A DNA stretch of 64,000 bases from Nocardia puris. Lineage in GTDB: Bacteria; Actinomycetota; Actinomycetes; Mycobacteriales; Mycobacteriaceae. Under the pieces are notes generated by a model, which saw nothing but the letters and a program-made list of their open reading frames with translations, was not told where the DNA came from and searched no databases. Location of the stretch: contig NZ_QNRE01000017.1 in NCBI RefSeq assembly GCF_003315035.1, forward strand, positions 97,640-161,639. Direction: 5' to 3'. The position numbers and the translations under genes were made by a program. Shown here in pieces: positions 1 through 9,717 of the stretch (its first letter is position 1; every line of letters begins with the position of its first letter).

Positions 1-1518
1 CCCGACGGGATCACGATTGTCGCGGATCTGAAGCTCAGCCGCGAAGGTGTGCTCGAAGTGGTCGAAGAAGTCACCGTGCCCGAGGGCGAGCACTTCACCC
101 AATCCTTGCCGCTGCGACTGCAACTCGACGGCGATATCGAGCGCCGCTTCCAGGTCACCGACATCCAGGCGCAGGGGGCGGGCACCGCGCAGGTCGCCGA
201 CGAGCAGTTCACCATCGACGCCACCCCGGGGCAGTCGACCTACTCGTATTCGATCCACAACACCGTCAGCGACGCGCCGGGCACCCAGGTGTTCAACTGG
301 TTCGGCGTGCTCAACACCGATATCGCCGCGATCAGCGCGTCGGTGATCAGTCCCAGCTTCGAAATGGCCATCGTGGACTGCAAACTCGGCCCGCCCGGCA
401 ACACCCGGCCGTGCGCCGATGTGCGGATCGAGGCCGACGGCGTGCTCTGGCTGGAGCAGACCGATCTGAACAAGGGCGACGCGATCGACCTCACCCTCCA
501 GCTGCCGCCCGGCACGGTGCCCGCCAACGCCGATGTGGAGGATCTCGGTAAACCCGGGCCGTTCTCGGTGACCGCGCCGGTGCTGCTGGCGTTCGGCGCG
601 CTGCTCGCCGCGCTGGCCGGGCTCGCGGCGTACGTGCTGCGCGCCCGCCGCGCCGACGCGGCCGCCCTCGCGGGCACCGACAGCATCGACCCGCTGCGCG
701 AGGAGTCGGGCGAGGTGCGGTTCACCTCGCCCGAGGGCATCCTGCCCGGCGAGGCCGGTGTGCTGCTCGACGAGCACGCTGATCCGGTCGACATCGCCGC
801 CACCGTCGTGGATCTCGCGGTGCGCCGTTACCTGTGGATCGACCGCATCGCCGAGAACGACTGGCGCATCACCAGAGTGAACGCACCCGACGATCAGCTG
901 CGCGACTACGAAAATGCCGTCTACGAGGCGATTCTGCCCGAAGGCACGGACGCGGTGACCGTCGGCCAACTGCGCGGCCGGGTCGACCCGGCGCCCATCC
1001 GCGCGGCGATGATCGCCGACGCCGTCGACAACGGCGCGTTCACCGACCGGTCGGGGATCGCCCCGGCCACCTGGATCGGCGGCGCGCTGGTGGTGGCGGG
1101 CGTCGCCGCGACGGTCGCCCTCGCGAGCGCCGGCGGGGCGGCGCTGGTCGGCGTGGCCGTCGCGCTGGCGGGTGTCGCGACGCTGTTTTTGCCCAAGTAC
1201 CTTCCGGTGCGCACCGCCCACGGCAGGCAGCTGGCCGGGCAGGTGCGGGCGCTGCAACGCGGCCTGGATGCCGTTCGCCCCGAACGGATTCCGCCGACCG
1301 ACCAGGAGACGGTGTTCTCGCGCGGGCTGCCCTTCACGGTCATCGGCGGGCGCGGGGACAACTGGATCCGCGCCTTCCGCGACCTCAATCCCGCCGCCGA
1401 CGCCCACCCGGGCCTCTATTGGTTCGGCGGATTCGAGCGCGACCCGAACCTGCACCGGTTCGCCGCGCACTTCCCGTACTTCATCATCGCCGTCGAAGGA
1501 CTCTTCGGGGAGAACTGA
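1..1518 (+). CDS. DUF2207-type membrane protein (5' end outside window)
   Basis: The frame is open from the first base of the window, so the N-terminus (normally a signal peptide) is missing. The visible 505 residues start in an extracellular beta-rich domain with conserved Gly/Tyr/Asn positions typical of DUF2207. A transmembrane segment follows (APVLLAFGALLAALAGLAAY, about residue 190), then a cytoplasmic stretch with a winged-helix-like part, a second pair of hydrophobic segments (WIGGALVVAGVAATVALASA and following) and a C-terminal domain containing YWFGGFERD. DUF2207 proteins are envelope-associated and of unknown biochemical role. The gene converges on the ROK regulator and ends at a shared terminator. 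Family assignment is by eye; function is unknown. Confidence 0.75.
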   Translation, partial: PDGITIVADLKLSREGVLEVVEEVTVPEGEHFTQSLPLRLQLDGDIERRFQVTDIQAQGAGTAQVADEQFTIDATPGQSTYSYSIHNTVSDAPGTQVFNWFGVLNTDIAAISASVISPSFEMAIVDCKLGPPGNTRPCADVRIEADGVLWLEQTDLNKGDAIDLTLQLPPGTVPANADVEDLGKPGPFSVTAPVLLAFGALLAALAGLAAYVLRARRADAAALAGTDSIDPLREESGEVRFTSPEGILPGEAGVLLDEHADPVDIAATVVDLAVRRYLWIDRIAENDWRITRVNAPDDQLRDYENAVYEAILPEGTDAVTVGQLRGRVDPAPIRAAMIADAVDNGAFTDRSGIAPATWIGGALVVAGVAATVALASAGGAALVGVAVALAGVATLFLPKYLPVRTAHGRQLAGQVRALQRGLDAVRPERIPPTDQETVFSRGLPFTVIGGRGDNWIRAFRDLNPAADAHPGLYWFGGFERDPNLHRFAAHFPYFIIAVEGLFGEN

Positions 1519-1520
1519 CG

Positions 1521-1554
1521 AAAGGTCCGGGCTCCCTGGGGAACCCGGACCTTT
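1521..1554. terminator. Bidirectional hairpin terminator
   Basis: A perfect 11-bp inverted repeat (AAAGGTCCGGG / CCCGGACCTTT) lies between two convergent genes, two bases after the stop of the DUF2207 gene. The A- and T-ended arms make it usable in both directions. Confidence 0.85.
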
Positions 1555-1564
1555 CCTCGACTGC

Positions 1565-2833
1565 TCAGTCGACCGCGGTGACGCGCCGCATGGCCGAGAG
1601 CGGATCGGCGTAGAGCGAGCTGAGCGAGGTCACCACCGCGGCGAACTCCTGCACCTTGCCACCGAAGCCGCTGATGCGAATGTCGGTGGACGGCAATGTG
1701 GAACTCTGCCGGAAGGCCTGCGCGACGTGCGCGATGCCCGGCCGGTACCCGGTGAACGCCTGCCCGCCCAGGATCACCCGGTCGGGGTTGAGCATGTCGC
1801 GCACCAAGGCGACGGTCTGGCCGAGCATGGTGGCGCGTTCGGCCAGCAGCTCCTGCGCCTGCGCCGAACCGCCCGACGCCGCGCGATACAGGTCCGCGAT
1901 GGTGGTGCCCGCGGTGCCGTTGTGCGCCGGGATGATTCCGCGTCCGACCGCGCGCGCGTGCAGCGCCCGGTCACCCACGGTCACTTCCAAGCAGCCCCGC
2001 TTGCCGCAGGTGCATTCCACGTCGGAACCGGTCGGCAGGTGCGCGATGGAACCCGGGCCGTTGCTCGGGGTGTGCACGCGGCCGTCCAGCGTGACCGCGA
2101 CACCCGCGGTCTCGCGCACGTAGAAGTACAGGCTGCTGCCGCGCTCGCCACCCTCCCGCGGTTCCGGGGTGGGGAGCAGGAGCTCGGAGGCGGCCATGGC
2201 CTCCACGTGCGGGGCCACCGAGACCGGCAGCTCGAGCACGTCACCGAGTACGGCGCCGACCTTGGCGCCCTGCCACTCCAGCTTCGGGTGGTCGACCACG
2301 CCGGTCAGCGTGTCGACGCGGCCGCCGATGGCGACGCCGGCCCAGAGTGGTTTTCGCCGGTGCCAGCGCTGTAGGAAGGCTCGCGCGCTGCGCGCCACCG
2401 TGGTGGTGGCGAATTCCTGACCGGTCTGCGGCGTCGCGATGGCGAGACCGCCGAGAATGCGGCCCCGCAGGTCGGCGGCCACGATCTTGGTGGCGGCGGC
2501 GCCGATGTGGATGCCGAGAGTGATGTAGGTGTCGTGGTCGATCTCGAACGGCACCCGGGGGCGGCCGACGGCACCGGAGGCGGTCAGGTCGGGGCGTTCC
2601 CGCAGCAGACCGGCGGTGAGCAGCGCGGACACCTGACGGTTGACCGTCGCGATACTCAAACCCGTGGTGCGGGCGGCGTTGTCGCGGGAGATCGGACCCG
2701 CGGTGGCGGCGCGGAGCACCGCGGCGGCGGGGTTGTCGGAGATACGGAGTTCCGGCGCGACGACGGGGCGCTGAACACGGACACGGCCGGTGGCAACCCG
2801 CGAAACGGATCGCTCCAGGGTGGGGATGGACAT
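1565..2833 (-). CDS. ROK family transcriptional regulator
   Basis: A 422-aa protein with an N-terminal winged helix-turn-helix (about residues 45-95, containing ISRDNAARTTGLSIATVNRQ) followed by a ROK kinase-like fold. The ROK zinc site CTCGKRGCLE is intact (about residues 265-275), as are the glycine-rich turns of the sugar-kinase fold. ROK regulators usually sense sugars or sugar phosphates; M. tuberculosis Rv0485 is a relative by family. The start at 2833 has GCGAGGAA about 10 bases upstream. A hairpin and a cysteine-rich leader ORF precede it on the same strand, so expression may be attenuated. DNA target and ligand cannot be read from sequence. Confidence 0.88.
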   Translation of the reverse strand: MSIPTLERSVSRVATGRVRVQRPVVAPELRISDNPAAAVLRAATAGPISRDNAARTTGLSIATVNRQVSALLTAGLLRERPDLTASGAVGRPRVPFEIDHDTYITLGIHIGAAATKIVAADLRGRILGGLAIATPQTGQEFATTTVARSARAFLQRWHRRKPLWAGVAIGGRVDTLTGVVDHPKLEWQGAKVGAVLGDVLELPVSVAPHVEAMAASELLLPTPEPREGGERGSSLYFYVRETAGVAVTLDGRVHTPSNGPGSIAHLPTGSDVECTCGKRGCLEVTVGDRALHARAVGRGIIPAHNGTAGTTIADLYRAASGGSAQAQELLAERATMLGQTVALVRDMLNPDRVILGGQAFTGYRPGIAHVAQAFRQSSTLPSTDIRISGFGGKVQEFAAVVTSLSSLYADPLSAMRRVTAVD

Positions 2834-2852
2834 GTGAAGATTCCTCGCTGAA

Positions 2853-2871
2853 GACCCGCTCGAAGCGGGTC
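2853..2871 (-). promoter_or_regulatory. Hairpin between leader ORF and ROK gene, possible attenuator
   Basis: A perfect 8-bp stem with a 3-base loop (GACCCGCT/AGCGGGTC) sits 20-38 bases upstream of the ROK start codon and about 50 bases after the leader stop. In the transcript it is followed by UUC rather than a long U-run, so it could act as a weak terminator or mask the ribosome binding site. Role inferred from position. Confidence 0.45.
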
Positions 2872-2919
2872 GTGCCTACACGTGCGGCGACGGTGCAGCG
2901 AGCGAGTACGGAAACCGGC

Positions 2920-3033
2920 TCAGCTGCGGGGGCAGCGACAACACAGTTCCCGCGTCAACGGCAGCCGAAGGCCCAGCGCGGCGGTCACATAGGTGACCCG
3001 CGGCGCGATGTGACGGCTGGCGGACATGTTCAT
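2920..3033 (-). CDS. Putative cysteine-rich leader peptide upstream of ROK gene
   Basis: A 37-codon ORF (ATG at 3033; a second ATG at 3027 would give 35 codons) ends LTRELCCRCPRS. It runs in the same direction as the ROK gene, 86 bases upstream, with a hairpin between them. Short upstream ORFs carrying clustered Cys codons are known in mycobacteria as cysteine-responsive attenuators, in which ribosome stalling at Cys codons alters downstream expression. Here Cys-Cys-Arg-Cys is five codons from the stop, as expected for that mechanism. No strong Shine-Dalgarno is seen; leaderless initiation is possible. Being translated and regulatory is an inference. Confidence 0.4.
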   Translation of the reverse strand: MNMSASRHIAPRVTYVTAALGLRLPLTRELCCRCPRS

Positions 3034-3121
3034 GAAGGTAACACCCGGGCCGCCACCATTCCAAGGCCCGACCGCTCCCGGTGTTCCAGGACACACCGTT
3101 TCGCCTGGTCGGGTGCCACGC

Positions 3122-3177
3122 ACGCGGAATCGGGCCCCGCTCGGCCGAGAGGTGTTGAGCGGGGCCCGATTCCGCGT
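3122..3177 (-). terminator. Long hairpin terminator after secreted-protein gene
   Basis: A perfect 21-bp inverted repeat with a 14-base loop (3122-3142 / 3157-3177) lies 24 bases beyond the stop of the 3202-3912 gene and upstream of the Cys leader ORF, separating the two transcripts. Confidence 0.8.
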
Positions 3178-3201
3178 CGTGCGGCGCGGTCGCCGTGCCT
3201 G

Positions 3202-3912
3202 CTACTTGGCGGGCGGGGTGAACGGCTGGTTGATCGTGGTGAAGTACTGGATCACCGCGCCGATCGCGAACGGAGCGGTCACGAAGATCTGCCCGGCGAG
3301 CGTGCCGAGGGCGCCGACCGCGAGGATGCCGCCGAGGCAGCCGATCGCCGCCGCGGGGATGAACGGGCCGAACAGACCGACGATCGTCGCCGAGGCGACG
3401 GTGGCGCCGGCGATGCCGCCGAGGACGCAACCCAGCGCGCCGCCACCGAGGCCACCGACGAGCGTGCCGATCGCGGCGCCGAGGGAGACGGTGCTGGTCA
3501 GGCGGCTCCAGGCGGCCTGCTCACGCTCGTACTCGGTCTTCCACGGCGCCTGGTTCTCGAACGGCAGCGCGACGGGCTTGTAGATCGCCTTGTCCAGCGA
3601 CAACTGCGGCGTCAGGGTCGCGGTGCGGCCCGCGATCTGCGCGGCGATCGGGAACTCGAACTCGTCGAGGCGGAACGTCAGCGGCGTCCCCGCGACGGTG
3701 GTGCCATCGGCGGCTTTGATCTTCAACGCGCCGTCCTCGACCACCAGCGAACCCTGGTCGATGGAGATGATCGACTGGGTGTCGGTGCTGTCGGCGGTGA
3801 AGTTGATGACGTCGGCGGCAGGCGCTTCCGGAGCCGCGACAGCGGTCCCCGCCGTAATGCCGGTCGCGACCGTGAGCATGGCCGCGACCACGGCGAGCTT
3901 CCTGAATTTCAT
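3202..3912 (-). CDS. Secreted/envelope protein with glycine-zipper C-terminus
   Basis: A 236-aa protein with a clear Sec signal peptide (MKFRKLAVVAAMLTVATGITAGTAVAAP, cleavage probable after AVA). It is followed by a hydrophilic beta-rich domain of about 110 residues and then a glycine/alanine-rich hydrophobic region (about residues 145-225) with GxxxG repeats such as GTLVGGLGGGALG, which could insert in a membrane. Similar secreted proteins of unknown role are common in Nocardia. It is monocistronic with its own terminator. No enzymatic motif seen. Confidence 0.7.
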   Translation of the reverse strand: MKFRKLAVVAAMLTVATGITAGTAVAAPEAPAADVINFTADSTDTQSIISIDQGSLVVEDGALKIKAADGTTVAGTPLTFRLDEFEFPIAAQIAGRTATLTPQLSLDKAIYKPVALPFENQAPWKTEYEREQAAWSRLTSTVSLGAAIGTLVGGLGGGALGCVLGGIAGATVASATIVGLFGPFIPAAAIGCLGGILAVGALGTLAGQIFVTAPFAIGAVIQYFTTINQPFTPPAK

Positions 3913-4030
3913 GTGTGCTGCTATCCCTCATCCGATGGAGCTTTCGTGACGAAAGCATCGAGCACGCGACGCCGCGGGACGAGGGAAAAACGCAGCAAGA
4001 TCGGAACTGCGGCAACCGACCGGCGAACTA

Positions 4031-4624
4031 CTACTTACCGGTTTTCTCCTTGGCCGCCGCTTTCATCTGCTTCTTGAACGCGCGCACCTCGAGCAGCGAC
4101 TGTTCGTCGGTGATGTCGGCGGCCGAACGGCGCGAATCCTTTTCGGAGTAGGCGCCCGCCGCCTGCTCCCAGCCCGCCGGACGCACACCGAGCTGCTTGC
4201 CGAGCAGGGCCAGGAAGATGCGCGCCTTCTGGTCGCCGTAGCCGGGCAGATCCTTGAGTCTGCGCAGCACTTCCTTGCCGTCGGGGTCGCCCTTGGTCCA
4301 GATAGCGGTGGTGTCGCCGTCGTAGTGTTCCACCACGTAGCGGGCCAGCTCCTGGGTACGGCGCGCCATCGACCGCCCGTAGCGGTGAATGGCGGGCGGG
4401 GTGGCGCCGAGTTCCTCGAACGCCTCCGGATCGGCGTCGGCGATCTTGTGGATATCGAAGCCGTCCATGCGATCGGCGATCTTCTTCGGCCCGCGGAAGG
4501 CGTGTTCCAGCGGAAACTGCTGATCCAGCAACATCCCGGTCAGCAACGCGAACGGGTCCTCGGAGAGGAGTTTATCCGCCTCGGGTTCCTGGGCGAGACA
4601 CAATGTCACGGTCACCGTCGACAT
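4031..4624 (-). CDS. HhH-GPD family base-excision-repair-like protein
   Basis: A 197-aa protein whose N-terminal half (DPFALLTGMLLDQQFPLEHAF) matches the helical start of HhH-GPD glycosylases. A helix-hairpin-helix follows (LKDLPGYGDQKARIFLALLG, about residues 120-140). The iron-sulfur cysteines of the endonuclease III branch are absent, as in the uncharacterised actinobacterial HhH-GPD family (about 190-200 aa). I chose the start at 4624 (MSTVTVTLCLAQEP) because homologues begin there; an in-frame ATG at 4672 would add 16 residues. Likely nuclear function is recognition of damaged bases, but the substrate is unknown. Confidence 0.8.
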   Translation of the reverse strand: MSTVTVTLCLAQEPEADKLLSEDPFALLTGMLLDQQFPLEHAFRGPKKIADRMDGFDIHKIADADPEAFEELGATPPAIHRYGRSMARRTQELARYVVEHYDGDTTAIWTKGDPDGKEVLRRLKDLPGYGDQKARIFLALLGKQLGVRPAGWEQAAGAYSEKDSRRSAADITDEQSLLEVRAFKKQMKAAAKEKTGK

Positions 4625-4757
4625 CCTTTCGCGATCGTCGGCTCGTGCGGGCCCTGCGATCATCTCACCCATTTCCTACTGTGTGGTACGTCTCGGTGCC
4701 GCGTAGGCTCGGCGCATGCCACTGACTGCGGCGATTTCCAGGGACGGACACGGACCC

Positions 4758-5564
4758 ATGAGCACTGAACCGCTGCGCCCGGACCGCTTCGACAGCGCGG
4801 GCCAGGACCAATTGGTCGATGTGCGCGACCTACAGGCCGCGCTGCCCGGTATCCATCGCCTGCGCACCTGGGCCCACGAGGCACTAGCGCTGCGCCCGGG
4901 GGAGAAGGCCGTCGATATCGGCTCGGGAACGGGATCGGAGGTGTTCGCGTTCGCCGACGCCGTCGGGCCCACCGGCGAGGCCGTCGGCGTCGAACCCGAC
5001 CCGAACCTGCTGGCCTCCGCCGAGCGTCGCGCGAATCAGCTCGGCTCGGCCGCGCGATTCCATTCCGGCGACGCCTACGGCATCCCGTTCGGCGCCGACT
5101 ATTTCGACGCCGCGCTGTGCGAGCGGGTGTTCCAGCACCTCACCGCGCCGGTGCGGGCGGCGAACGAGATCGCCCGCGTGTTGCGCCCCGGCGGGCGGGC
5201 CGTGGTGGTCGACGTCGACTGGGACACCGCGATCGTGCATCCGGGCGAGCGCGGCGTGGTGCGCCAGGTGCTCGACACGCTGATCTCCGCCACCACCAAT
5301 CCCCTCGCGGGCCGCGCCATCCCCGGCCAGCTCACCAGGGCAGGTCTGGTGGTGGACGAGATCGGCTCCCACGCCCTGGTCCAGGACCGCGCGGCGGGGC
5401 CCGGCTCGCTCGTCACCCGCATCTCCGCCATGGCGGTGGCGCGCGGTTCGATCACCGAAGCCGAGCGCGAGGACTTGCTGCGCGACCTCGAACGCGGCGC
5501 CGAAACCGGCGACATCCACCTCTCGGTGACCATGTTCGCGGTGCTGGCCCACAAACCGAACTGA
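4758..5564 (+). CDS. Class I SAM-dependent methyltransferase
   Basis: About 268 aa from ATG 4758; an upstream in-frame ATG at 4716 would add 14 residues. The SAM-binding motif I is VDIGSGTGSE (about residues 55-64), with an acidic residue (VGVEPDPN) for ribose binding and motif GDAYGIPF. The layout resembles ubiquinone/menaquinone-type (UbiE-like) small-molecule methyltransferases. Substrate cannot be predicted. The gene is divergent from the HhH-GPD gene and is followed by its own terminator. Confidence 0.82.
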   Translation: MSTEPLRPDRFDSAGQDQLVDVRDLQAALPGIHRLRTWAHEALALRPGEKAVDIGSGTGSEVFAFADAVGPTGEAVGVEPDPNLLASAERRANQLGSAARFHSGDAYGIPFGADYFDAALCERVFQHLTAPVRAANEIARVLRPGGRAVVVDVDWDTAIVHPGERGVVRQVLDTLISATTNPLAGRAIPGQLTRAGLVVDEIGSHALVQDRAAGPGSLVTRISAMAVARGSITEAEREDLLRDLERGAETGDIHLSVTMFAVLAHKPN

Positions 5565-5568
5565 CGGC

Positions 5569-5595
5569 GAAGGCTCCCCGCCCCGGGGAGCCTTC
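5569..5595. terminator. Bidirectional hairpin terminator
   Basis: A perfect 12-bp inverted repeat (GAAGGCTCCCCG / CGGGGAGCCTTC) with a 3-base loop lies between the convergent methyltransferase and aminotransferase genes. Confidence 0.85.
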
Positions 5596-5603
5596 TCGTC
5601 CCC

Positions 5604-6893
<1,290 letters not shown>

Positions 6894-7076
6894 CCTTGGG
6901 CAGCCTTTCGAAGCAGCTGGGGGTGTGGTTTCGGTGGTCCGTTCCGATGTCGGGGGGACCATCGGCGGATCGCTGCCCACGTTACCCGGCGGTTGCCCGT
7001 ATCAGTAGGCGTTCGCCCGAGTGAGGAGACTGGCCGATCTCCGGCCGCTGGGCCCGTCGACCGGGCCGATATATAG

Positions 7077-7163
7077 GGGACCCCGCGCACCCGGCAGAGC
7101 CCGTTGACCCTTGCTGCCTTCCGGCCCTGGGGGAGTTCACAGGATGCGCGCCGCGCGGGATCC
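7077..7163 (-). ncRNA. ffs: Signal recognition particle RNA (small, 4.5S-like)
   Basis: On the minus strand the apical domain shows the SRP signature GGCCGGAAGGCAGCAAGGG (symmetric and asymmetric internal loops flanking a GGAA tetraloop-like tip). The ends pair (GATCCCGCGC with GCGCGGGGTC). Size of about 90 nt fits the small bacterial SRP RNA. It binds Ffh for co-translational targeting of membrane proteins. Exact ends are estimated from the terminal helix. Confidence 0.88.
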
Positions 7164-7304
7164 GTCGGCCAGTGTAGCGGGTCACCCCCGCCCCGCCCAC
7201 ATCCGCCCCCGATCACCCGTCCCACCAGCACCGACACCCCCACCCCACCGACTCCCCGGCACCCATTTGGCATCCCACCGGGGTCACCCGGTATGCTGCT
7301 CCAC

Positions 7305-7390
7305 GGAGGATTCGCCTAGTGGCCTATGGCGCTCGCCTGGAACGCGGGTTGGGTTAACAGCCCTCAGGGGTTCAAATCCCCTATCCTCCG
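7305..7390 (+). tRNA. tRNA-Ser (anticodon GGA)
   Basis: Acceptor stem GGAGGAT/ATCCTCC with discriminator G, D arm with GCC/GGC stem, anticodon stem CTCGC/GCGGG around loop CTGGAAC (anticodon GGA), a long variable arm, and T arm GGGGTTCAAATCCCC. The CCA end is not encoded. It reads UCC (and UCU) serine codons. A decayed accessory patch begins directly downstream. Confidence 0.95.
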
Positions 7391-7394
7391 CTCA

Positions 7395-7440
7395 ACCGGC
7401 TGGCCGGGTGGTTCACGAACCACCCGGCCAGCCGTTGTTT
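7395..7440 (+). terminator. Terminator of tRNA-Ser(GGA)
   Basis: An 18-bp perfect inverted repeat (7397-7414 / 7417-7434) with a two-base loop is followed by TTGTTT, seven bases after the tRNA. Confidence 0.85.
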
Positions 7441-7549
7441 CGGGGGCATGTCTGCGCGGCTCCACCCCTTCCCTCTGCCACCTTCTGACCACCGCATGTT
7501 CTGGTTTTCAACACGAAACTGAGGCCGACTCGAACCAGGGGGACCGATC

Positions 7550-7804
7550 ATGAGCCAGCCGGGATACCGCCACCAGCCGATAGTCGTCGAACCCCGGGAT
7601 GCGGCGGCGTATCTCGCCAAGATGGATCTGGACGTGGACGACATCGCGAACGCACTCGCCGCGGGCGAGACCGTTGCGGGCAACATCACGGGCTTCCACC
7701 CGTCTACCGGCGCGGGACTGGCCAGGTGGATCTACACGGTCGACAGGCTGCCGCTCGACGTCGGAGGACAGGATGTCGACTTCCGAGTCGTCGAAGCCGG
7801 CTAG
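7550..7804 (+). CDS. Small hypothetical protein preceding HTH/ImmA gene
   Basis: An 84-aa acidic protein (MSQPGYRHQPIVVEPRDAAA...) starting at an ATG with AGGGGG seven bases upstream. It holds a motif LAKMDLDVDDIANAL and ends DFRVVEAG. Its last 32 bases overlap the start of the HTH/ImmA reading frame, so the two would be translationally coupled. I do not recognise a family. Pairing with an ImmA-type gene suggests a partner or target of that regulator, which is inference only. Confidence 0.55.
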   Translation: MSQPGYRHQPIVVEPRDAAAYLAKMDLDVDDIANALAAGETVAGNITGFHPSTGAGLARWIYTVDRLPLDVGGQDVDFRVVEAG

Positions 7805-8836
7805 GACCTTTCTCGACCCGGATCGCGTCCGGATCGCCCGGATGCGCCGAGGCTGACCAAAGTCGAACTGGCGCATCGTCTCTCGGTCACGCCCCGGACC
7901 ATCGCGAAATATGAGGACGGTATGGCGCCGACCGGTGTCGCCGGTTCTCTCGGTGCTGCCCTCGACTACCCCGCCACCTATTTCTCGGTTGGTGCCCCAC
8001 CGCTGATCGGCGCGAACGAGGTCCGGTTCCGCGCCGCGCGACGCGCGACCGCGCGGGAACGGGATGCCGCCGTAGCGGCCGGTGTGTCCGGGATCGAGAT
8101 CGACAGGTGGATCTCGACTCGGTTCGTGCTGCCTCCGGTCGACGTACCGTCGTTCACCGGCCACGCCCCCGCGACCGCCGCGCAACTCCTGCGCGCCGTA
8201 TGGGGGCTCGGAACGAAGCCGCTGCCCAACCTGGTGCAGTTGTGCGAATCCCGGGGAATCAGGGTGTACACCCTGCCGCCGTTGGCGGACGCGGTCGACG
8301 CGTATTCACTGTGGCGCGACGACATTCCGTATGTCTTCCTCCATCTCGTGCTGCACGGCGAGGAAGCGTGCGACACATCGAACCAGGAACGCGAAGCGGA
8401 TGCCTTCGCGTCCGAGTTCCTCCTGCCCGCCGCGAGTGTCGCCGAATACCTGCCGAACAACCCGTCGCTCCCACAGATCCTGATGCTGCGCGACACGTTC
8501 AAGACCTCGGCGATGGCGACAGCGTTCGCCTGTCACAAGGCGGGGCGCCTGTCCGACTGGGCCTATCGGCAGACCTGCGTCGAGCTGTCCACGCGCGGTT
8601 ATCGCACCTCCGAACCGGACGGTATGCCCAATTACGAGATGTCACGGGTCTTTCCGCAGGTCTTGGATCGAACCGGCGCGGTCCACGCGCGCACCATCGC
8701 CGGCGAACTGCACCTCCCCGTGAGCGACGTCCACGCGCTGACCTTCGGAACCGAGCTGCGCAGTGCGCAATCGACCGAGGTGAATGCGGAAACGGCGCGG
8801 CGCGGTCCGACCGGGCGTCATCTGCGCATGGTGTGA
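7773..8836 (+). pseudogene. HTH-ImmA/IrrE metallopeptidase gene with single-base frameshift
   Basis: ATG 7773 (GGAGGACAGG upstream) opens a frame encoding the first 27 residues (ending RVRIARMRRG) that stops at 7854-7856. The next frame continues directly as LTKVELAHRLSVTPRTIAKYEDG from 7853, completing a classic XRE helix-turn-helix, and runs to 8836 as an ImmA/IrrE domain (VFLHLVLHGEEACD holds a degenerate zinc region; READAFASEFLLP is typical). Restoring one C in GGC(C)TGACC would join them into about 354 residues. These proteins cleave repressors in mobile elements or act in stress control. The usual HExxH reads HLVLHGEE, so catalysis is doubtful. It may be decay or a sequencing error. 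Confidence 0.75.
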
Positions 8837-8838
8837 GC

Positions 8839-8950
8839 GAGCGGCGGTGTCCGCTACGTTCAGCTCACCCGTACACCCGTCACGACGCCGAGTCCAGTGT
8901 TCGGGTAGCCGCCGACGCAGGGGGCCGTGAGTCCTTCGGACAGGTTGCCG
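8839..8950. repeat. Source copy of a duplicated 112-bp segment
   Basis: This segment, covering the last ~30 codons and the stop of the secreted-protein gene at 8860 plus bases beyond it, is repeated in direct orientation at 10602-10713 with only a few mismatches by eye. Confidence 0.85.
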
Positions 8951-9201
8951 AAGTAGCGCTGGGTGTACGGGCCGACGCCGGGGCCGAGGCCGTAGGTGAG
9001 GTACACACCGACGCAGTCGACGTCGACCCCTCGGTACATATCGGTGGTGCCGGGGCAGTGGACGGTCACGCTGGTGAGATTGCGAGTTTCCACGCAGCCC
9101 GGCGGCACCGCCTGCGCGGCACCGGAACCGGCGAATACGGCGGTGGTGCTCGCGGCCAAGGCTATTCCGAAGGCAGCCGGAACGACACGGGTGAGTTTCA
9201 C
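8860..9201 (-). CDS. Small secreted protein, Cys-containing
   Basis: A 113-aa protein with a Sec signal peptide (MKLTRVVPAAFGIALAASTTAVFAGSGAAQA) and a mature domain of about 80 residues with four cysteines (GCVE, VHCPG, VDCVG, APCVGG), suggesting two disulfides. An in-frame ATG and an AGGAGG in GAATAGGAGGATTCG support the start. Small exported proteins of this kind are common in Nocardia; role unknown. The 3' end is duplicated 1.75 kb downstream. Confidence 0.7.
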   Translation of the reverse strand: MKLTRVVPAAFGIALAASTTAVFAGSGAAQAVPPGCVETRNLTSVTVHCPGTTDMYRGVDVDCVGVYLTYGLGPGVGPYTQRYFGNLSEGLTAPCVGGYPNTGLGVVTGVRVS

Positions 9202-9314
9202 GCTCGAATCCTCCTATTCGTCCCCTTCGGATCGAGCGCACCATAACGGGGACCGCACCGGCAGACCCCAGAACCGGTGCCCACGATGGGACCGGGCGGC
9301 GGCTCGGGGGTGCG

Positions 9315-9716
9315 GTGGTGGAGGCGGTGACGCCGACCGGTGGGTTCAGTCACGGTGCGGCCGTGCGGATTCGGACCGAGCACGGTGGGCGCGCGTTCGT
9401 GAAGGTGATCGAGGGTGCGGATGGGTTGGCCGGGGCGTATCGGTCCGAGGCGGGTACGGCGGCGCGGCTGCCGAGGGAGGTGTCCGCGCCGCGCGTGCTG
9501 TTCACGCTCGAGGACGACGGGTGGTTCGCGGTCGCGTTCGAGGACCTGGACGGGCGACATCCGCGGTTCGCCCAGCCCGACGAGTTGGCGGCCGCACTGC
9601 GCACGGTCGAACGACTGGCGACCATCCTGACGCCGTGCCCGATCCCAGACGCGCCCACCCTCGACCTCGACCCGATCCTGGCCACGCACCCCGTCACCCG
9701 CGACGTCGACCCCACC
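9315..9716 (+). pseudogene. 5' fragment of an aminoglycoside-phosphotransferase-like kinase gene
   Basis: The frame reads TPTGGFSHGAAVRIRTEHGG, RAFVKVIEG and WFAVAFEDLDGRHP, the N-lobe of APH/choline-kinase-like phosphotransferases, including the ATP-binding Lys in FVKVI. It continues normally to about residue 134, then joins another gene at about 9716-9720, so the whole C-lobe with the catalytic HxDxxxxN loop is missing. The first ~20 residues also look absent or lack a clear start. GTG 9315 is only the first usable start codon seen. Non-functional. Confidence 0.7.
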
Positions 9717-9717
9717 A

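Noticed and set aside
7845..7860. Programmed -1 frameshift in the HTH-ImmA gene
   Set aside because: No slippery heptamer or downstream pseudoknot; a one-base deletion explains it better.
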